Origin: an uncultured Polyangiaceae bacterium
GTDB taxonomy: Bacteria; Myxococcota_A; Polyangia; Polyangiales; Houyiibacteriaceae
Direction: 5' to 3'
Length of the DNA stretch: 22,264 nt
NCBI GenBank assembly: GCA_947259605.1
Contig: CAMYMX010000007.1
Span: 1-22,264 of the forward strand
Part shown: positions 1 to 7,105 of the stretch, one piece after another
Layout: every line of letters starts with the position of its first letter
Numbering within the stretch: the stretch's first letter is position 1
Notes under the pieces: model-generated
Databases searched by the model: none
What the model was told of the DNA's origin: nothing
The model's input: the letters and a program-made list of their open reading frames with translations, nothing else
Position numbers and translations under genes: made by a program

Positions 1-1
1 G

Positions 2-1267
2 AGTGAGCTCGGCGCAACGGTGGCGATCGGAGAAATCGATCGCATGGGTGGCACGTGCGTCAACGTCGGCTGCATTCCCAAGAAGCTCTTCGTGTACGGC
101 TCCCATTTCGCGTACGATCTGAACGACGCGAAGGGCTACGGATGGGCCACGCAGCCGTCCTTCGAATGGACTACGCTCAAAGAAAACAAGGATCGCGAGA
201 TCGCTCGCCTCAATGGAATCTACGAAAGCCTCCTCGAGCGCGCGGGAGTGGAGATCGTCCGAGGACGGGGGCGGCTGCTCGATACTCATACGATTGAAAT
301 CGGGAACCTGCGGCGCTCGGCTAAGAGAATCCTGATCGCCACGGGCGGTCGGGCCATCGTGCCTGACATTCCCGGACGCGAATACGCCCTGACGTCAAAC
401 GCAGTGTTCTCGCTCGAAGAGCTCCCGCGGCGAATGATGATCGTGGGAGCGGGCTACATCGCACTGGAGCTGGGTTCGATGCTCTGCGCGCTGGGGGTCG
501 ATGTGACCCTGGTCCACCGGGGTGAAGAGATCTTGCGAGGATTTGATCATGACCTGCGATGCCACCTTCACGATGAGCTCGAGGCCAAGGGGATGCGGAT
601 CCTTCTCGAAACACAGGTCACGGAGATTCGAAAGACCGGCTTGGCATTCGAGGCCCGACTCGACAGCGGAGAGCTCCTCGAAACCGACTTCCCCATCTTT
701 GCAATCGGACGCGAGCCGAATGTCGAGGGACTCGGGCTGCAAGAGCTCGGTGTGGAGCTCGGTCGGCGCGGAGGTGTCGTTGTTGACGATAACTACACCA
801 GCTCGGTCTCTTCGATTCACGCGGTTGGCGATGTCATCGATCACATGCAACTCACCCCGGTCGCCGTCGCCGAAGGAATGCACTTCGCCCACCATTTCTA
901 CGGCCAAGGTGAGCACCGCATCGACTACGCCAGCATTCCGACGGCGGTGTTCTGTCAACCGGAGCTCGCGACCGTCGGCCTGACTGAAAGAGAGGCCTGG
1001 CACCGCTGTCAGGATGTTCGGGTCTACAAGTCGGTCTTTACTCCGTTGAAGCTCGCGCTGAGCGAACGAAAAGAGCACACGATCGTAAAGCTCGTAGTGG
1101 ACGCAGCGAACGATCGAGTGGTCGGCTGCCACATGGCCGGCCACGGAGCGGCGGAGATCATCCAGGGCCTCGCGGTCGCCATCAAGGCGGGCGCAACCAA
1201 GGCCCAGTTCGACGCCACCATCGGGATACACCCGACCGCGGCCGAGGAATTCGTCACACTGCGATGA
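2..1267 (+). CDS. gor: Glutathione-disulfide reductase, 5'-truncated by window edge
   Basis: Flavoenzyme that reduces glutathione disulfide with NADPH in the cytoplasm, keeping the thiol pool reduced. The reading frame is open to the window edge: the codons before position 20 read SELGAT, as expected just downstream of the FAD-binding Rossmann motif, so the true start is outside and about 35 residues are missing. Visible are the redox disulfide GGTCVNVGCIPKK, the NADPH-binding fold GAGYIALELGS followed by LVHR and an Arg in ILRGFD (Arg pair that favours NADPH), the FAD-binding AVGDV segment, and the C-terminal dimerisation domain ending HPTAAEEFVTLR, whose HPT...E is the catalytic His-Glu pair. 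The FVTLR ending is close to the usual FVTMR of glutathione reductases, which favours this over mercuric or trypanothione reductase. The next gene, cysH, also belongs to sulfur/thiol metabolism, but an 80-base gap suggests a separate transcript. Confidence 0.95.
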   Translation, partial: SELGATVAIGEIDRMGGTCVNVGCIPKKLFVYGSHFAYDLNDAKGYGWATQPSFEWTTLKENKDREIARLNGIYESLLERAGVEIVRGRGRLLDTHTIEIGNLRRSAKRILIATGGRAIVPDIPGREYALTSNAVFSLEELPRRMMIVGAGYIALELGSMLCALGVDVTLVHRGEEILRGFDHDLRCHLHDELEAKGMRILLETQVTEIRKTGLAFEARLDSGELLETDFPIFAIGREPNVEGLGLQELGVELGRRGGVVVDDNYTSSVSSIHAVGDVIDHMQLTPVAVAEGMHFAHHFYGQGEHRIDYASIPTAVFCQPELATVGLTEREAWHRCQDVRVYKSVFTPLKLALSERKEHTIVKLVVDAANDRVVGCHMAGHGAAEIIQGLAVAIKAGATKAQFDATIGIHPTAAEEFVTLR

Positions 1268-1270
1268 TAT

Positions 1271-1287
1271 TTGACTAATTCAGTCAA
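1271..1287. promoter_or_regulatory. Inverted repeat TTGACT-N5-AGTCAA between gor and cysH
   Basis: A perfect 6-bp inverted repeat with a 5-bp spacer begins four bases after the gor stop codon. There is no T-run, so a terminator is unlikely. The size and symmetry fit a dimeric regulator site for cysH. No regulator is assigned; this is inference from shape only. Confidence 0.3.
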
Positions 1288-1338
1288 CAACACGCCGCAA
1301 CACTGACCACAAAAACTGCTGTATTTTTCAGCTTTTAG

Positions 1339-1348
1339 AGCCTAGGCT
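1339..1348. promoter_or_regulatory. Palindrome AGCCTAGGCT just upstream of cysH
   Basis: A perfect 10-bp palindrome ends on the base before the first possible ATG of cysH (1349). It follows an AT-rich stretch (about 1308-1337) that is unlike the surrounding GC-rich DNA. If the true cysH start is the second ATG at 1412, this would lie in the promoter or 5' leader and could be an operator. The function is unknown. Confidence 0.25.
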
Positions 1349-2164
1349 ATGGCGCTTGGTCTGGACGTATTGAAAAAGCGCAGCAGACTTGTCAAGTTAC
1401 TGCGAATCACCATGGACGCTGCCCGCATTGCCTCAGTCGATTCCGACCTCGATGAAGAAAATCGAGCCGTCGGAGCCTCCAGTGCCGAGGAGCTCATCGA
1501 CTGGGCCTCGAATCGATACGGCGACAAGCTCGTCGCGTCGACCAGCTTTGGCGCGACTTCGGCCGTGATGCTGCATCTCGTGCATCGGGCCGCGCCCCGG
1601 ACGCCGATCATCTGCGTCGACACGGGCTACCTGTTTCCCGAAACCTATCAATTCGCCGAAGCGCTGATCCAACGCTTGAATCTCGATGTTCGGTTCTACT
1701 CCGCGCAGATGTCTCCCGCTCGTCAGGAAGCGCTATACGGAAAGCTCTGGGAGCAAGGCGAGGACGGTGTGAACCGCTACCTGCAGATCAACAAAGTCGA
1801 GCCGATGCAACGAGCCATTCGTGAGCTTGGCGCAGAAGCTTGGATGGCCGGATTGCGGGCCGTGCAGACGGAGCATCGGGCCGGGCTTCGACGAGTCGAT
1901 CGTCAGGACGGCCGGATCAAGCTTCACCCCGTCTTGCATTGGACGAGCGAGGACATGACGACCTACATGGACCGTCATGACCTTCCCTACCATCCGATGT
2001 TCGAGCAGGGGTACCGCTCGATTGGTGACCACCATTCTACGATTCCAACCACGGCGGACATGGATCCCCGCGACGGCCGTATCCTCGGCAAAACACGGGA
2101 GTGCGGCCTTCATCTCCCACTCACCGAGGAGCAAAACCAGAGCCTGAAGTCGAGCGGCTTGTAA
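1349..2164 (+). CDS. cysH: Phosphoadenosine phosphosulfate (PAPS) reductase
   Basis: Thioredoxin/glutaredoxin-dependent reduction of PAPS to sulfite in assimilatory sulfate reduction (cytoplasm). The PP-loop-like segment STSFGATSAVMLHLV, the ICVDTGYLFPETY block, the INKVEPM motif and the C-terminal ECGLH with the single catalytic Cys (about residue 252) match CysH of the E. coli type. The paired CC and CxxC that bind the [4Fe-4S] cluster of APS reductases are absent, so PAPS is the expected substrate. The start is uncertain. ATG 1349 gives 271 aa. ATG 1412 gives 250 aa, which is nearer the E. coli length of 244, and the first 21 residues (basic, LKKRSRLVKLL) do not look like CysH. Neither start has a clear Shine-Dalgarno. 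The gene has its own upstream gap with two palindromes. No other sulfate-assimilation gene is in view. Confidence 0.92.
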   Translation: MALGLDVLKKRSRLVKLLRITMDAARIASVDSDLDEENRAVGASSAEELIDWASNRYGDKLVASTSFGATSAVMLHLVHRAAPRTPIICVDTGYLFPETYQFAEALIQRLNLDVRFYSAQMSPARQEALYGKLWEQGEDGVNRYLQINKVEPMQRAIRELGAEAWMAGLRAVQTEHRAGLRRVDRQDGRIKLHPVLHWTSEDMTTYMDRHDLPYHPMFEQGYRSIGDHHSTIPTTADMDPRDGRILGKTRECGLHLPLTEEQNQSLKSSGL

Positions 2165-2218
2165 GAAGCTGGCATACTACACTCCCGTCTGCGTAACCTC
2201 AATTCGAGGCAGCGAACG

Positions 2219-3328
2219 GTGACTCTGCTCCGAATTGTGATTAGCGACCTGCATCTCGGGACGGGAACCCGGCGTGGTCAGTTGAATCCGCTCGAGGACT
2301 TCATCCACGACGACCGCTTCGTCGAGCTCATCGCCTTTTATCAAAATCTCGCAGGTGCCGAGGGAAGCATCGAGCTGATTCTGAACGGGGACATCTTCGA
2401 TCTCTTGAAGGTGAAGATCGCAAACCAGTGGCCGACCGAGGTGACGGAAGAGATCGCGATCGCAAAGCTTCAGCAGTGCCTCGAAGGACACCCGAGGTTC
2501 GTCCTCGCGCTTCGGGAGTTCATTCACAAGCCGACGAACCGCGTAACCTATCTCCCAGGAAACCACGATCTCGAATTCTGGTTCGCCGGGGTGCAAGAGC
2601 TCTTCCTTCGCTACGTCGCGCCGGGTGAGGCTGCCGAACGCGTCCACTTCGTGACTTCATCGGACACGTACTACCTCCCGGAAGGAATCCAGGTCCGCCA
2701 TGGCCATCAGTTCGAGCGCATTCACCGCGTCGACTACGCACAGATGACGCGAACGCGCCGAGACGGAACCGAAGTGCTGGCGTTGCCGTGGGGCAGCCTG
2801 TGGATCCTCGAGGTGATGAATCCGCTCAAAGAGATTCGAAGCCACATCGATCGAATCCAACCTCTGCGGCGATTTCTTTGGTCGTCGGCGTTGCTCGATC
2901 CAGGCTTTGTGCTCAAGTTTTTATGGCGCTCGACGGTCTATTTTCTTCGGCACCGGGTATTTACGATTCAAGCCTGGCGCGACCGCATCATGAACTTGCC
3001 GCGACTCGTGCGTGAAGAGGTCCTCGAAGTCACTAGCGGCGGCTACGATGAACGGGCGATCCGCGCCCTCAACAAGACCCGCGGCGCCCACACCTTGATC
3101 GTGGGCCACAGCCACGGCCCGCGGTTTCTCCAGCTCCCGAACGACCGCATCCTGGTGAATACGGGAACCTGGGTGAAGATGATCAACTTGGACCTTCAGT
3201 ACTTAGGCCAAGACAGCGGATTGACCTACGCGGTCATCTCGTACGACGACGACGGGAAACCGGAGACCACCTTGATGAGATGGCAGGGAGCCCACGAAGC
3301 CTGCGAGGCCATCCCGTACGCCGACTAG
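2219..3328 (+). CDS. Calcineurin-like metallophosphoesterase
   Basis: Two-metal phosphoesterase of 369 aa starting at a GTG. All family motifs are present in order: SDLHLG near the N-terminus, NGDIFDLL, PGNHD, RHGHQF and VGHSHG near residue 295. The early architecture resembles LpxH-like enzymes (UDP-2,3-diacylglucosamine hydrolases of lipid A synthesis), and the stretch between the RHGHQF and GHSH motifs is long with an aromatic/basic patch (KFLWRSTVYFLRHR) that could touch the membrane. It is longer than typical LpxH (about 240 aa), so the substrate is left open. The start is 54 bases after cysH, with only a weak purine-rich stretch (GAGGCAGCGAA) ahead of it. The downstream radical SAM gene follows at 62 bases. 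No functional link between the two is evident. Confidence 0.85.
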   Translation: MTLLRIVISDLHLGTGTRRGQLNPLEDFIHDDRFVELIAFYQNLAGAEGSIELILNGDIFDLLKVKIANQWPTEVTEEIAIAKLQQCLEGHPRFVLALREFIHKPTNRVTYLPGNHDLEFWFAGVQELFLRYVAPGEAAERVHFVTSSDTYYLPEGIQVRHGHQFERIHRVDYAQMTRTRRDGTEVLALPWGSLWILEVMNPLKEIRSHIDRIQPLRRFLWSSALLDPGFVLKFLWRSTVYFLRHRVFTIQAWRDRIMNLPRLVREEVLEVTSGGYDERAIRALNKTRGAHTLIVGHSHGPRFLQLPNDRILVNTGTWVKMINLDLQYLGQDSGLTYAVISYDDDGKPETTLMRWQGAHEACEAIPYAD

Positions 3329-3350
3329 GTCCCCGGTCCGGTTTCTCCGA

Positions 3351-3379
3351 TTGCCAAGCCGAGGTTGCCGTAATACTAT
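3351..3379 (+). promoter_or_regulatory. Weak sigma-70-like promoter before the radical SAM gene
   Basis: TTGCCA (3351-3356), a 17-bp spacer and TACTAT (3374-3379) lie in a short AT-richer segment (TAATACTATA). Transcription would begin near 3386, five bases before the GTG at 3391, giving an almost leaderless message. The match is 5/6 and 4/6 to consensus, so it is only a candidate. Confidence 0.3.
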
Positions 3380-3390
3380 ACGCGCGTTCA

Positions 3391-4416
3391 GTGCCGCGAT
3401 CCTGCGACAACCCGCCCAATCGCTTTCAGGAAGCCCATATCGACTGGGACGGTGAGGCTCCGCCAGCCGATCTTCGGGTTCACGAAGAGCAGGCAAAGAG
3501 CGCGCTCTCCGAGAACAAGAGCTCGGACGTTGGGTTTCGTTGGAGCGTGAATCCGTACCGCGGCTGTTTTCACGGCTGCGCGTACTGCTACGCGCGCCCT
3601 ACGCATCCTTATCTCGGTTTCGGTGCGGGCACGGACTTCGAGCGGCAGATCGTCGTGAAGGTCAATATCGTCGATCGGCTGCGGGCAAGGCTTCGCAAGA
3701 AGTCTTGGAAGCAGGAGCTGATTGCGTTTTCCGGGAACACCGACTGCTATCAGCCAATCGAAGCGCACTATCAGCTCACGCGTCGCTGCCTCGAGCTCTG
3801 CGCCGAGTACCAGACGCCAGTGACGATCATCACCAAGGGCAAGCTCGTGCGGCGCGACGTCGATGTATTGCAGACTCTGCAACGCAGGTCGGCTTGCCGT
3901 GTCACGCTCAGCATTCCTTTTGCGAATGATGATCACGCACGCGCGATGGAGCCGTTTGCAAGCCCACCGAGCAAACGCTTCGAGACGGTGCGGATGCTGT
4001 CGGACGCAGGTGTCGATACGGCGGTGGCGGTCGCTCCAATTATCCCCGGCCTCAACGACGATCAAATCCCAGAGATTTTGAAGCGCGCACGAGATGCCGG
4101 TGCGTCCAGCGCGTTCAAGATTCTCCTGCGGCTACCGCTCGAGGTCGGCCCGGTCTTTTCGGCGCGGCTGGCCGAGGCCTTTCCACTGCGGCACGCCAAA
4201 ATCATGAGCGCCGTCCGCGACGTGCGCGGAGGTCAGCACAGCGATGCGCGCTTTGGCGCTCGCATGGTGGGGCAGGGGCCGCGTTGGGCAATGATCGAGA
4301 AGCTTTTTTCCTTGCACTGCGACCGGCTGGGCCTGGAGTACCTCGCCGGCGAAGCAGCGGAGCCCCCGCGGCGCCGCAAGCCTGGCCAGGGGCCCCAACT
4401 TCCCCTCCTCTTCTGA
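3391..4416 (+). CDS. PA0069-family radical SAM protein (SplB/DNA-photolyase-like COG)
   Basis: Radical S-adenosylmethionine enzyme of 341 aa. The [4Fe-4S] motif is CFHGCAYC (Cx3Cx2C), preceded by the family hallmark NPPNRF at the N-terminus and NPYRGC. Later blocks include FSGNTDCYQPIE, TRRCLELC, TITKG-like TIITKGKLVRRD and VAVAPIIPGLND, all usual for this family, which is grouped with SplB-type DNA repair proteins; the true substrate is unknown. I chose GTG 3391 because homology begins at once (PPNRF at residue 8) and the upstream part of the open frame overlaps the end of the phosphoesterase gene. The protein ends in a basic linker (RRRKPGQGP) and QLPLLF, resembling a sliding-clamp-binding peptide. 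The next gene, the regulator, has its own promoter elements. Confidence 0.85.
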   Translation: MPRSCDNPPNRFQEAHIDWDGEAPPADLRVHEEQAKSALSENKSSDVGFRWSVNPYRGCFHGCAYCYARPTHPYLGFGAGTDFERQIVVKVNIVDRLRARLRKKSWKQELIAFSGNTDCYQPIEAHYQLTRRCLELCAEYQTPVTIITKGKLVRRDVDVLQTLQRRSACRVTLSIPFANDDHARAMEPFASPPSKRFETVRMLSDAGVDTAVAVAPIIPGLNDDQIPEILKRARDAGASSAFKILLRLPLEVGPVFSARLAEAFPLRHAKIMSAVRDVRGGQHSDARFGARMVGQGPRWAMIEKLFSLHCDRLGLEYLAGEAAEPPRRRKPGQGPQLPLLF

Positions 4417-4418
4417 CC

Positions 4419-4434
4419 TGGCCCATAGCTTGCA
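4419..4434 (+). promoter_or_regulatory. Sigma-54-like promoter upstream of the NtrC-family regulator
   Basis: TGGCCCA-N4-TTGCA has the obligatory GG (4420-4421), 10 bases, GC (4432-4433) geometry of a -24/-12 promoter. It differs from consensus TGGCACG-N4-TTGCW at two positions of the -24 box. The predicted start of transcription is about 4445. It lies right after the radical SAM stop codon and before a regulator that should itself work with sigma-54, which suggests autoactivation. Inference only. Confidence 0.4.
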
Positions 4435-4451
4435 TCATGGTCCCGGCGTGA

Positions 4452-4467
4452 CGGTGCACAGCCACCG
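4452..4467 (+). other. Small inverted repeat CGGTG-N6-CACCG
   Basis: Five-base-pair arms with a six-base loop in the gap between the radical SAM gene and the regulator. There is no following T-run, so it is not a convincing intrinsic terminator. It could be a leader hairpin of the regulator mRNA if transcription begins near 4445. Confidence 0.2.
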
Positions 4468-4530
4468 ACTTGCTCGGAGATCAAAGAAGTGATTACAGCT
4501 ACTTATATACGATCAGAAGATTTGGACGAC

Positions 4531-4559
4531 TTGTCATCGCGTGACATAGTGTCAATACT
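4531..4559 (+). promoter_or_regulatory. Sigma-70-like promoter for the regulator gene
   Basis: TTGTCA (4531-4536), exactly 17 bases, then AATACT (4554-4559); 5/6 and 4/6 matches, in an AT-rich pocket. Transcription would begin near 4566, leaving a 13-base leader with AGAGAG ahead of ATG 4579. This supports 4579 as the start of translation rather than GTG 4489. Confidence 0.45.
4532..4554. promoter_or_regulatory. Three TGTCA/TGACA half-sites, probable operator
   Basis: TGTCA (4532-4536), TGACA (4542-4546) and TGTCA (4550-4554) form two overlapping inverted repeats, with spacers of 5 and 3 bases, laid over the -35 and spacer of the sigma-70-like promoter. TAGTGTCA recurs at 5954-5961 ahead of gspC. 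The placement would allow a bound dimer to block the promoter, the usual arrangement for autorepression by NtrC-type proteins. The link to the adjacent regulator is inference. Confidence 0.4.
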
Positions 4560-4578
4560 GCCTGCCAGAGAGTCTCAA

Positions 4579-5937
4579 ATGGCCGAATCAACCGAGATCT
4601 CGGTGCTCGTCGTGGACGACGAGGCGCCGAACGTCGACTCCCTTCGACGCATCTTCGAGCGAGAAGGGTTCAACGTCCTCACCGCAACGAGCGGGAAGAA
4701 GGCGCTCGACTTGTGCCGCCACCACCCCGTGAACGTGGTGGTGAGTGACTTGATGATGCCCGGCATGAACGGCATCGAGCTGGTCAAGGCCTTGAAGACC
4801 GTCGTTCCTGATGCCGAGGTCGTCTTGATGACCGCATTCGGCACGGTTGAAAAGGCGGTCGAGGCCATGCGCGCCGGTGCATATGATTTCGTCGAGAAGC
4901 CACTGAAGCGGATCCAGATGGTCAAGACCGTTCGCAAGGCAGCGGAGCGGCAGCAGCTCGTCGTCGAGAACAAGGATCTTCGGCAACAACTGTCGCAGCT
5001 CAGCGACCGGAGCATCGTCGGGTCAGCAGCGTCGCTTCGGAGTGCTCTGGAGATCGCCACGCAAGCGGCGCCGTCCTCGGCGAACGTGTTGATCCTCGGA
5101 GAGAGCGGGACCGGCAAGGAGTTACTTGCGCGTCATATTCACGAGCGAAGCGGGAGAAAGCAGTTCGTCGGCGTCAACCTCTCCGCCCTTCCCGAGACGA
5201 TCGTCGAGTCGGAGCTTTTCGGCCACGAAAAAGGTGCCTTTACGGGCGCGGTGGCGCGCCGCGGCGGCCGCATTGGAGAAGCGCAAGGCGGCACGCTGTT
5301 CCTCGATGAAATCGGCGAGCTGTCGGCGGCGGTGCAAGTGAAACTGCTTCGCGTTCTCCAAGAAGGCGAGTATCAACCCGTTGGTGGGCAGACGAAGAAG
5401 GCTGACTTTCGCCTGATCGCGGCGACGAATCGCGACCTTCATGCCGCGGTGGAAGCGGGGGAGTTTCGCGAGGACTTGTACTACCGGCTCAACGTCATCG
5501 CCCTCACCAGCCCTCCGCTTCGCGCACGACGTGACGACATCCCATTGCTGACGGAGCATTTCGTCGCGGCGTATTGCGCGAAAAACGACAAGGAGCCCTT
5601 GGCGGTAGACCGCGACGCGCTCCAACAGTTGATTGCCTACGACTGGCCGGGGAACGTGCGCGAGCTCCAGAACGTGATCGAGCGCGCCGTGGTTTTGAAC
5701 AAGAGCGGCGTCATCAAGCTCGCCGACCTCCCGGACCCCGTCGCGCGAGCAGAGCCGCAGTTCGATGCGTTTACGTTCCCGGTCGGGACCACGCTGAGCG
5801 AGGTCGAGCGAAGCGTGATTCATGGCACTCTGAAACACACCTCCGGAGACAAACAGCTCGCCGCGCAGCTCCTCGGAATTTCAGCCCGGACGATCTATCG
5901 CAAGCTCGGGGCTGAGAAGGGCGACGAGGCCGCCTGA
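4579..5937 (+). CDS. NtrC-family sigma-54-dependent response regulator
   Basis: Cytoplasmic two-component activator, 452 aa from ATG 4579. The receiver domain (about 7-122) has the acidic pair D13/D14, phosphoacceptor D57 (VVVSDLMMPG), the conserved Thr in LMTAFGT and Lys in VEKPLKR. The AAA+ domain (about 148-385) has Walker A GESGTGKE near 174-181, the sigma-54 contact loop GAFTGA near 219-224, Walker B GTLFLDEIGEL and the sensor-2 segment WPGNVRELQN. A Fis-type helix-turn-helix ends the protein (KQLAAQLLGISARTIYRKL). A longer frame begins at GTG 4489 behind a GGAG and adds 30 residues. I prefer 4579 because homology begins there, AGAGAG precedes it, and the extension overlaps promoter-like DNA. 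No partner kinase gene is adjacent. The T2SS operon 155 bases downstream, with its sigma-54 promoter, is the obvious target. Confidence 0.93.
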   Translation: MAESTEISVLVVDDEAPNVDSLRRIFEREGFNVLTATSGKKALDLCRHHPVNVVVSDLMMPGMNGIELVKALKTVVPDAEVVLMTAFGTVEKAVEAMRAGAYDFVEKPLKRIQMVKTVRKAAERQQLVVENKDLRQQLSQLSDRSIVGSAASLRSALEIATQAAPSSANVLILGESGTGKELLARHIHERSGRKQFVGVNLSALPETIVESELFGHEKGAFTGAVARRGGRIGEAQGGTLFLDEIGELSAAVQVKLLRVLQEGEYQPVGGQTKKADFRLIAATNRDLHAAVEAGEFREDLYYRLNVIALTSPPLRARRDDIPLLTEHFVAAYCAKNDKEPLAVDRDALQQLIAYDWPGNVRELQNVIERAVVLNKSGVIKLADLPDPVARAEPQFDAFTFPVGTTLSEVERSVIHGTLKHTSGDKQLAAQLLGISARTIYRKLGAEKGDEAA

Positions 5938-5956
5938 ACAGCCGCGCCGCTCCTAG

Positions 5957-5969
5957 TGTCATTTTGTCA
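5957..5969. promoter_or_regulatory. Paired TGTCA boxes, candidate enhancer (UAS) for the T2SS operon
   Basis: TGTCA-N3-TGTCA (5957-5961 and 5965-5969) lies in an AT-rich pocket 20 bases after the regulator's stop codon. Relative to the sigma-54 start site predicted near 6090 this is about -133 to -121, the normal distance for an NtrC-type enhancer. The first box shares TAGTGTCA with the regulator's own promoter (4547-4554). The repeats here are direct, whereas those before the regulator are inverted, which weakens the case. Confidence 0.4.
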
Positions 5970-6063
5970 ATCAAAGCAGATCTGGCCCGCCACGTTGTCC
6001 ATACGCATTGGTCAGAATCCAGTCCGTAGGCACGAAATCATTGGAGTTTCACGGGTTCTGATT

Positions 6064-6079
6064 CGGCACGGTGGTTGCT
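6064..6079 (+). promoter_or_regulatory. Sigma-54 (-24/-12) promoter of the T2SS operon
   Basis: CGGCACG-N4-TTGCT matches the sigma-54 consensus TGGCACG-N4-TTGCW at every specified position except the first. The GG (6065-6066), 10 bases, GC (6077-6078) spacing is exact. The predicted transcription start is about 6090. Its place at the head of gspC, behind a sigma-54 activator gene, makes chance agreement unlikely. It also argues that the TTG at 6075 is part of the promoter rather than a start codon. Confidence 0.65.
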
Positions 6080-6092
6080 CTACCAAGTGGCG

Positions 6093-7070
6093 GTGGCCAC
6101 TCCACGACAAAGACGGTTCTCGGTTGCGATTGTTCTCGTAACGCTGGCCTTGTGCGCTTTCTTCCTGGCGCAGGGGACGACCCGCGTGTTGGCGGCCGAG
6201 CTGCTCACGCCGGCTGCGGTCGCCGGGAAGCAGCCCGGGAAACGTTTCACGCCGACCTCGCCCGCATTTCTGCGCATGCGCGATCCGGCGACCATCCTCA
6301 GACGGAACATCTTTGATTCGGCGCGCGGCGACCTCACTGCCGAGCCGCTCCCGGAGATTCCGCTGGGCGAGGACGGCAAGCCCATCGACGACTGGGACCC
6401 GAACCGGCCGCCGCCAAGATGTACCGGCAAGCTCCGGCTCGTCGGCTCCGTCGTGAGTCCGGTCGCCCCGGACTGGTCGTTTGCCGCGATCGCTGGTTCG
6501 AGCGACGGCAAGACCATGCTCTACCGCGAGGGCTCCAACGTGGACGGTTCCCAAGTGCTCGCGGTTCACTCTTCGAGCGTCGTGATGAGCGCCTCGACGG
6601 GGGTATGCCAACTGCTGATGTTTGAAGAAGAAGAGGCGGCAGGACCTCGAGCACCGATCGCGCAGAAGCCCGCGGCCGCCAATCGGGGGAACGACAGGAA
6701 AGCTGGCCTGAGCGATCAAGAGCTCACCGACGGCATCGAGAAGATCAGCGACACCAAATTCAACATCCAGCGCGGCTTGGTCGACAAAGTCTTGGCGAAC
6801 CAGGGAAGTCTGATGAAGTCGGCTCGCGTGATCCCGCACGAAGAGAACGGACGCGTCGTAGGCGTCAAGCTCTACGGCATTCGCCGCAACAGCCTACTTG
6901 GCCGTCTCGGAGTTCGAAACGGCGACATGCTGCGAACGATCAACGGGTTCGACATGACGAGCCCAGACACCGCGCTCGAAGCTTATTCTCGACTGCGAAG
7001 CGCCGACAAGCTCACGCTCGCCGTCAAACGGCAGAACAAAGAAGTTACCATTGACTACAACATCGAATGA
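6093..7070 (+). CDS. gspC: Type II secretion inner-membrane protein GspC
   Basis: Bitopic inner-membrane protein that connects the T2SS platform to the secretin and takes part in substrate recognition. A short basic N-terminus (TPRQRR) is followed by one membrane segment (about residues 10-28), the periplasmic homology region (starting around RDPATILRRNIFDS, with the LRLVGSVVS strand) that binds secretin N0, and a C-terminal PDZ domain with the typical LGVRNGDMLRTINGFDMTSPD. The frame is open back to 6030 but offers only TTG 6075, GTG 6087 and GTG 6093. I chose 6093 because the sigma-54 promoter would start transcription near 6090. This gives 325 aa and a nearly leaderless message, and no Shine-Dalgarno is visible for any candidate. 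It is the first gene of the operon; gspD follows after 35 bases. Confidence 0.88.
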   Translation: MATPRQRRFSVAIVLVTLALCAFFLAQGTTRVLAAELLTPAAVAGKQPGKRFTPTSPAFLRMRDPATILRRNIFDSARGDLTAEPLPEIPLGEDGKPIDDWDPNRPPPRCTGKLRLVGSVVSPVAPDWSFAAIAGSSDGKTMLYREGSNVDGSQVLAVHSSSVVMSASTGVCQLLMFEEEEAAGPRAPIAQKPAAANRGNDRKAGLSDQELTDGIEKISDTKFNIQRGLVDKVLANQGSLMKSARVIPHEENGRVVGVKLYGIRRNSLLGRLGVRNGDMLRTINGFDMTSPDTALEAYSRLRSADKLTLAVKRQNKEVTIDYNIE

Positions 7071-7105
7071 GACGCCATCTTGGAAATCCAGTCGGGGAAT
7101 GAATC

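Noticed and set aside
395..1231. Long minus-strand open frame opposite gor (and similar ones opposite the radical SAM gene, gspD, gspE and gspF).
   Set aside because: These are antisense shadows created by GC-rich codon bias; they show no domain or motif, and the plus-strand genes are unmistakable.
3280..3390. Upstream extension of the radical SAM gene beginning inside the phosphoesterase gene.
   Set aside because: It is Arg/Gly/Ser-rich shadow sequence, overlaps the end of the previous gene, and the family homology (NPPNRF) begins right after GTG 3391.
4452..4467. CGGTG-N6-CACCG hairpin considered as an intrinsic terminator of the radical SAM gene.
   Set aside because: The stem is short and no T-run follows, so I list it only as a small inverted repeat.
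4489..4578. GTG start giving the regulator 30 more residues, with GGAG upstream.
   Set aside because: The extra residues precede the normal receiver-domain start and overlap a TTGTCA-N17-AATACT promoter and TGTCA boxes; not excluded, but ATG 4579 is favoured.
5983..5999. TGGCCCG...TTGTC considered as a sigma-54 promoter before gspC.
   Set aside because: The distance between GG and the expected GC is one base too long and the -12 box reads TTGT; sigma-54 does not tolerate that spacing. The element at 6064-6079 fits exactly.
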